A DNA stretch of 19,545 bases from an uncultured Bacilli bacterium (lineage in GTDB: Bacteria; Bacillota_I; Bacilli_A; RF39; UBA660), in contig CAKOLT010000021.1 of assembly GCA_934096315.1 (NCBI GenBank), positions 1 through 19,545 of the forward strand. The letters run 5' to 3'. Positions 16,561-19,545 of this stretch are shown piece by piece (position 1 is the first letter of the stretch; every line of letters starts with the position of its first letter). The position numbers and the translations under genes were made by a program. The notes beneath the pieces were generated by a model. The model made no database searches. It was not told the origin of the DNA and saw only the letters and a list, made by a program, of their open reading frames with translations.

Positions 16561-17275
16561 TAGACACCACTCCTTTTACTTATGGTGTATGGTCTATCCA
16601 TAGTACCTGATCCTCCAATGGCTGTGATTGTGGAGTCTAGTTTTAGGACTGGGCGGACCCCAAATGCAACGAAACTACTGGAGTTGTAATACAAGTGACG
16701 GCTAAAAGGATACCAACTCAAAGTGCCCGAAGAGGAATATGCACTTCCAAACCAGTAATAACCACCATTATCTATTAAATCATTATTGTACCCACACTCT
16801 TTTATGGAGAGATAATTATAACATATATTACTACTTGTAATACTTACTCCACTATCATAACTACTATCAGTATATGTATATAATCCTCTTGCACCAGAGT
16901 CTCCAAATAATCCTTTAGTTATATTATAATAGTCTCCTCCCCTAAGTGGATGGGCTGTTGTATCGTCACATACCCCTCCTTGAAGATAATCAGTGTTACA
17001 ATATTTTAACGAAGCAGTCTTTAAACTCTCTATTGTAGTCGTTGAATTACTAGCAATACTTGCTACACACTCTGGAGACCCTGCTGCTACTATATATACA
17101 CTATCATCTTTAATATAGGCAACTCTCCAGCCATAAGTATAGAACTTATAATTAGAACTATTACAATACCCATAAGTATAATTAGTAGTATCACTATCCT
17201 GATAAGCATTATGTCCTTGACATGAAGTACCACTACACCTATTATTACCAGTATACCCTATATAGTCCCCAATAT
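15550..17275 (-). repeat. Tandem duplication of ~700-bp 3' gene segment
   Basis: The 3' segments of the two surface genes (about 15550-16265 and 16563-17275) are direct repeats offset by roughly 1.01 kb. Most of the stretch is nearly identical in protein sequence; divergence is concentrated in two patches near the end. The 5' parts of the genes are unrelated, so only the Cys-rich domain was duplicated or exchanged. Confidence 0.85.
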
Positions 17276-17966
17276 TAACTATATCCTTAAGAAGAGGACT
17301 ACTCTTAGTAGTAAACTCTAAATTACAATTATCTAATTTACTATATGATAACATCTTAGTATATGGATTATAAGTAACTGTTGCTCCATTCTTACAATTA
17401 TAGTTACTTAAATCATAAAATCCATAATCAAAGTTAGTAGGAGTTGCACTATCTATTTTAGATATATTAAATCTATAATCTTCTACTACCTCCTCAGGTA
17501 TCAATACTTGTCCATCTTCTAAAGTAAGTTCTCCCCCCTTAACATAACCTGCTACAGATCCTAATTTAACAGTAACTGTCTCACCAGTATTATTAACTAC
17601 CTCAATAGATAATTGAATACTGCTTTCTTTACTAACTACCCCACTAGATTTATCTCTACTTCTTCTCTTATATACTATACTATAGTCATCTGGTTTAGTA
17701 GTAGGACTAACCATCTCATAATATATTCCATAACTTATCTTCGCAGGATTTGGATTATACATTACTACATCATAATACCTAGTCTCGTTAGGTTCCACTA
17801 CTAACTGTTTAATACTACTGTTACCTATTTGAAATGTATAATCTAAATCCGTTGTACTTGGGGTATTCTCTACTACACTAGTATCATAAGCAAGTGTCCT
17901 ATAAAGGGCAAATACTGTAAACGATGTTAACACAATTAATAATACTATTACTACTCTTTTTATCAT
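16560..17966 (-). CDS. Surface protein with variable C-terminal domain, paralog B
   Basis: About 468 residues. N-terminal signal or anchor (MIKRVVIVLLIVLTSFTVFA), then a beta-rich segment (about 35-175) not found in paralog A, with NPNPAKISYGIYYE, then the shared Cys-rich domain from IGDYIGYTG to TISKRSGV. A variable block occupies 16656-16740 and a smaller one 16788-16826. The ATG at 17966 is preferred over 17987 because AAGGGAG is 7 nt upstream. A terminator hairpin and a 30-codon ORF precede it, and gene A follows with a one-base stop/start overlap. Probably extracellular, perhaps ligand binding by analogy with lectin-fold variable proteins; not proven. Confidence 0.87.
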   Translation of the reverse strand: MIKRVVIVLLIVLTSFTVFALYRTLAYDTSVVENTPSTTDLDYTFQIGNSSIKQLVVEPNETRYYDVVMYNPNPAKISYGIYYEMVSPTTKPDDYSIVYKRRSRDKSSGVVSKESSIQLSIEVVNNTGETVTVKLGSVAGYVKGGELTLEDGQVLIPEEVVEDYRFNISKIDSATPTNFDYGFYDLSNYNCKNGATVTYNPYTKMLSYSKLDNCNLEFTTKSSPLLKDIVNIGDYIGYTGNNRCSGTSCQGHNAYQDSDTTNYTYGYCNSSNYKFYTYGWRVAYIKDDSVYIVAAGSPECVASIASNSTTTIESLKTASLKYCNTDYLQGGVCDDTTAHPLRGGDYYNITKGLFGDSGARGLYTYTDSSYDSGVSITSSNICYNYLSIKECGYNNDLIDNGGYYWFGSAYSSSGTLSWYPFSRHLYYNSSSFVAFGVRPVLKLDSTITAIGGSGTMDRPYTISKRSGV

Positions 17967-17989
17967 TTTCTTACTCCCTTCATGCATGT

Positions 17990-18041
17990 AAAAAGACTAT
18001 GACAAACTAGAATACCCCTGTATTCTTACTGTCATAGTCTT
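17990..18041 (-). terminator. Terminator hairpin in the leader of paralog B
   Basis: AAGACTATGACA (17993-18004) pairs perfectly with 18030-18041, and an inner 7-bp stem (18009-18015 with 18020-18026) has a 4-nt loop. On the minus strand it is followed by TTTTT and ends only about 12 nt before the ribosome site of paralog B. With no complete upstream minus gene except the 30-codon ORF, it is either that ORF's terminator or an attenuator. Confidence 0.75.
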
Positions 18042-18067
18042 CTATTCTTATACTATTTTTCTTATTT

Positions 18068-18160
18068 TTATTTAATTGGCTGTAAACAGCCCCCCCAAAC
18101 AAATGTTCGTATTAATAATTTGCTGTAAATTTTTGATTTAAAATATTTATTCATATTCAT
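18068..18160 (-). CDS. 30-codon leader ORF, unknown
   Basis: An ATG (18158-18160) preceded by AAAGGAG with 6-nt spacing opens a 30-codon frame ending TAA. The peptide is cationic and amphipathic: a Lys/Tyr-rich first half (NKYFKSKIYSK), then LLIRTFVWGGCLQPIK with one Cys. The WGGC part is encoded by a run of seven G. It sits between a strong promoter plus hairpin and a terminator. It could be an attenuation leader, a small secreted or signalling peptide, or a toxin-like peptide; I recognise no family. Confidence 0.55.
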   Translation of the reverse strand: MNMNKYFKSKIYSKLLIRTFVWGGCLQPIK

Positions 18161-18175
18161 GAGGGGCTCCTTTCT

Positions 18176-18206
18176 TAATATATTTTGACTACGTCAAAAT
18201 ATATTA
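18176..18206. repeat. 14-bp perfect inverted repeat in leader
   Basis: TAATATATTTTGAC (18176-18189), loop TAC, and its exact complement (18193-18206). It starts about 11 nt after the predicted transcription start and 5 nt before the ribosome site of the leader ORF. It may act as an mRNA hairpin or as an operator. Confidence 0.8.
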
Positions 18207-18223
18207 CTTTCTTTACTATCTAA

Positions 18224-18252
18224 ATTTTACCATATATTTTTATACACTTCAA
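18224..18252 (-). promoter_or_regulatory. Promoter of the leader ORF / surface-protein operon
   Basis: On the minus strand TTGAAG (18247-18252), 17 bp, TGG-TAAAAT (18224-18232): an extended -10 promoter. Predicted start about 18217, giving a leader of about 250 nt to paralog B. Confidence 0.65.
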
Positions 18253-18312
18253 GTATTTTTTAAAAGTTTTTTATATTTTATTAGTACATATCCCCCAAAA
18301 GGAATAAAAATA

Positions 18313-18321
18313 TGTTATAAT
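18313..18321 (+). promoter_or_regulatory. Extended -10 promoter of the reductase gene
   Basis: TG-T-TATAAT at 18313-18321, no good -35. AGGAGG (18327-18332) follows, 8 nt before the ATG at 18341. Confidence 0.55.
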
Positions 18322-18340
18322 AACCTAGGAGGATGATAAA

Positions 18341-19087
18341 ATGAAATTAGAAAATAAAGTTGCAATAATAACGGGAAGTACTAAAGGTATAGGATACGCT
18401 ATAGCAGAAGCTTACTTAAAAGAAGGAGCAAAAGTAGTAGTAACTGGTTTAAAAGATGAAGTATCCGAGGCTCTAAAAACATTAGAAGAAAAATATAACA
18501 GTGAAAACATCTTAGGACTAGAATTAGATGTAACAAGTACAGAAAGCATTAAAAACGTAGTTAACAAAACTATAGAAAAATTCCAAAAAATAGATATCTT
18601 AATAAATAATGCTGGTATTACATCTGCTAAACCTTTAATAGAAACAACAGATGAAGAAATGGAAAAAATGTTTCAAATAAATACATTCGGAGTATTTAAA
18701 TTTATAAGAGAAGTAGCACCATATATGATTAAACAAAAATCAGGTTCTATAATTAATACTAGTTCTATGGTAGCAAACTATGGTGGTATAATGCAAACAC
18801 CGTATGCATCATCTAAATTTGCAGTAAATGGTATAACAAAATCATGTGCTAAAGAACTAGGAAGATATAATATTAGAGTAAATGCAGTAGCTCCCGGGGC
18901 AGTAATGACAGATATGACTAAAAACTCTACAGATGATAACACAAGACAAATGTTATCAAAATTAACTCCACTAGGAAGATTAGCAAACCCATCTGAATTA
19001 GCAGGAGCATATCTATATCTAGGAAGTGATGATTCAACATTTACAAATGGTGCAATTATTACTGTAGATGGTGGTATAGTAATTTAA
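18341..19087 (+). CDS. Short-chain dehydrogenase/reductase, FabG-like
   Basis: NAD(P)H-dependent oxidoreductase of 248 residues. Seen: cofactor site TGSTKGIG (11-18), NNAG (89-92), the catalytic tetrad Asn114, Ser141/142, Tyr155 and Lys159 (YASSK), the PG turn after the catalytic lysine, and the closing ITVDGG. This classical SDR pattern fits 3-oxoacyl-ACP reductase (FabG) or glucose 1-dehydrogenase-type enzymes. No fatty-acid synthesis genes are adjacent, so the substrate stays open. It has an excellent AGGAGG, its own promoter and its own terminator, and is a monocistronic gene lying between surface-protein genes. Confidence 0.93.
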   Translation: MKLENKVAIITGSTKGIGYAIAEAYLKEGAKVVVTGLKDEVSEALKTLEEKYNSENILGLELDVTSTESIKNVVNKTIEKFQKIDILINNAGITSAKPLIETTDEEMEKMFQINTFGVFKFIREVAPYMIKQKSGSIINTSSMVANYGGIMQTPYASSKFAVNGITKSCAKELGRYNIRVNAVAPGAVMTDMTKNSTDDNTRQMLSKLTPLGRLANPSELAGAYLYLGSDDSTFTNGAIITVDGGIVI

Positions 19088-19116
19088 ATATAGTACTTAA
19101 TAATTAAATTATATCT

Positions 19117-19148
19117 TACCTTAACTATTTAATAGTTAAGGTATTTTT
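19117..19148 (+). terminator. Terminator of the reductase gene
   Basis: TACCTTAACTA (19117-19127) and TAGTTAAGGTA (19133-19143), perfect 11-bp stem, 5-nt loop, followed by TTTTT (19144-19148). Confidence 0.92.
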
Positions 19149-19160
19149 ATTACCACACAT

Positions 19161-19200
19161 AAAAAATGGTGAGTAAACTATTAATTAATTTACACACCGT
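19161..19200 (-). terminator. Terminator of the right-edge surface gene
   Basis: On the minus strand an imperfect 12-bp stem (19189-19200 with 19166-19177, two mismatches) is followed by TTTTTT. It lies about 17 bp after the stop at 19217. Confidence 0.65.
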
Positions 19201-19216
19201 ATTATACACCATCATA

Positions 19217-19545
19217 TTATCTGCTTACCTGGTATGGGTTTGATTCTTCTCCGGTGCCTCCGGTTATTATTACATCCGGTTTTAAGGAGAAGACTGGCCG
19301 CACAGACCGACCATACCACGCACGGCTGTAGTAGCTGTCGCCGACGTTGCCCGACGAGAAGACATGGAACGCATAGCCAGTGCTGGACGAATGCGGCGAC
19401 AATAACCACTGATGATCAGATGTATACCATAGCCAATCTTTATTCTTACAACTTGTTGAATAATCTTGTAAATTAGTCCCTGTTGCACATGTCTCTCCCG
19501 CTGCATATCCATAATCAGATGGATACATTACTGCTACTTTTCCAT
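19217..19545 (-). CDS. Partial surface protein of the MYPSDYGYA / RPVxSLK type (paralog C)
   Basis: Only the last ~109 residues are in the window; the frame stays open to the edge, so the true start lies beyond 19545. Seen: GKVAVMYPSDYGYA, a pair of cysteines, WLLSPHSSS, a variable Ser/Gly/Tyr-rich stretch, SVRPVFSLKPDVIITGG and a final NPYQVSR. The order W-x-x-S-x-x-SSS ... RPV-x-x-L ... GG-x-G ... PY is shared with the two surface proteins at 15.5-18 kb, so it is a distant member of the same fold. The stretch 19290-19400 is strikingly GC-rich for this window. Probably extracellular; function unknown. Confidence 0.8.
   Translation of the reverse strand, partial: GKVAVMYPSDYGYAAGETCATGTNLQDYSTSCKNKDWLWYTSDHQWLLSPHSSSTGYAFHVFSSGNVGDSYYSRAWYGRSVRPVFSLKPDVIITGGTGEESNPYQVSR

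Noticed and set aside
17988..18340. Template repeat or reverse transcriptase for the variable blocks
   Set aside because: I looked in this gap and the other gaps; no copy of the block flanks (for example GGAAGTGCA) and no reverse transcriptase ORF is present in the window.
19212..19512. Several overlapping ORFs in other frames over the right-edge gene
   Set aside because: They arise from locally high GC; only the frame with MYPSDYGYA and RPVFSLK shows family motifs.

Overview
The window is AT-rich chromosomal DNA from a low-GC Gram-positive lineage, most likely an uncultured gut-type Bacilli/Firmicutes relative. The evidence is a SecA with a zinc-binding SEC-C tail, an RNase HIII, OmpR-type signalling, strong AGGAGG-type ribosome sites, sigma-A promoters of the TTGnnn-17-TATAAT kind, and roughly 30% GC in ordinary genes. 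The code reads as standard (Trp is TGG), yet none of about 21 stop codons is TGA. No tRNA, rRNA, CRISPR array, transposase or phage gene was seen.

Layout: (1) 1-2.6 kb, secA on minus with a terminator at its stop. (2) 2.7-3.3 kb, a small glycerophosphodiester phosphodiesterase-like gene on plus. (3) 3.3-8.0 kb, a minus operon: phosphoketolase, a small DUF192-like protein, an OmpR-type response regulator and its histidine kinase. (4) 8.1-8.24 kb, a gene-free gap with divergent promoters and, on plus, a probable ~100-nt small RNA with a possible pseudoknot. (5) 8.2-9.4 kb, a two-repeat metal-efflux-type permease divergent from a small membrane protein. (6) 9.4-11.4 kb, a minus operon: a protein with four ~30-residue repeats, an 83-residue unknown, a CvpA-like protein and thioredoxin. 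(7) 11.5-12.4 kb, rnhC on plus. (8) 12.4-15.5 kb, minus genes for an MFS-type transporter, an unknown protein and a DAACS-family symporter. (9) 15.5-18.3 kb, two tandem paralogous surface proteins preceded by a structured leader with a 30-codon ORF and a terminator. (10) 18.3-19.1 kb, a FabG-like reductase on plus. (11) 19.2 kb to the edge, the C-terminal part of a third surface protein of related type.

The most unusual part is 15.5-19.5 kb. The two paralogs share a duplicated ~700-bp 3' segment, but just before the conserved RPVL strand there is an ~80-bp window where nearly every surface-type codon differs and GC jumps (about 56% by hand count in one copy, against about 30% nearby). The third protein has the same GC-rich variable segment at the same place. 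This resembles target genes of a diversity-generating retroelement or another localized diversification process; no reverse transcriptase or template repeat lies in the window. The pair sits behind a strong minus promoter, a 14-bp hairpin, the 30-codon ORF and a terminator, so expression may be controlled by attenuation. Other items worth checking are the pseudoknot small RNA, the 30-residue-repeat protein, and three convergent gene pairs that overlap at their stops, two of them with terminators embedded in coding DNA.
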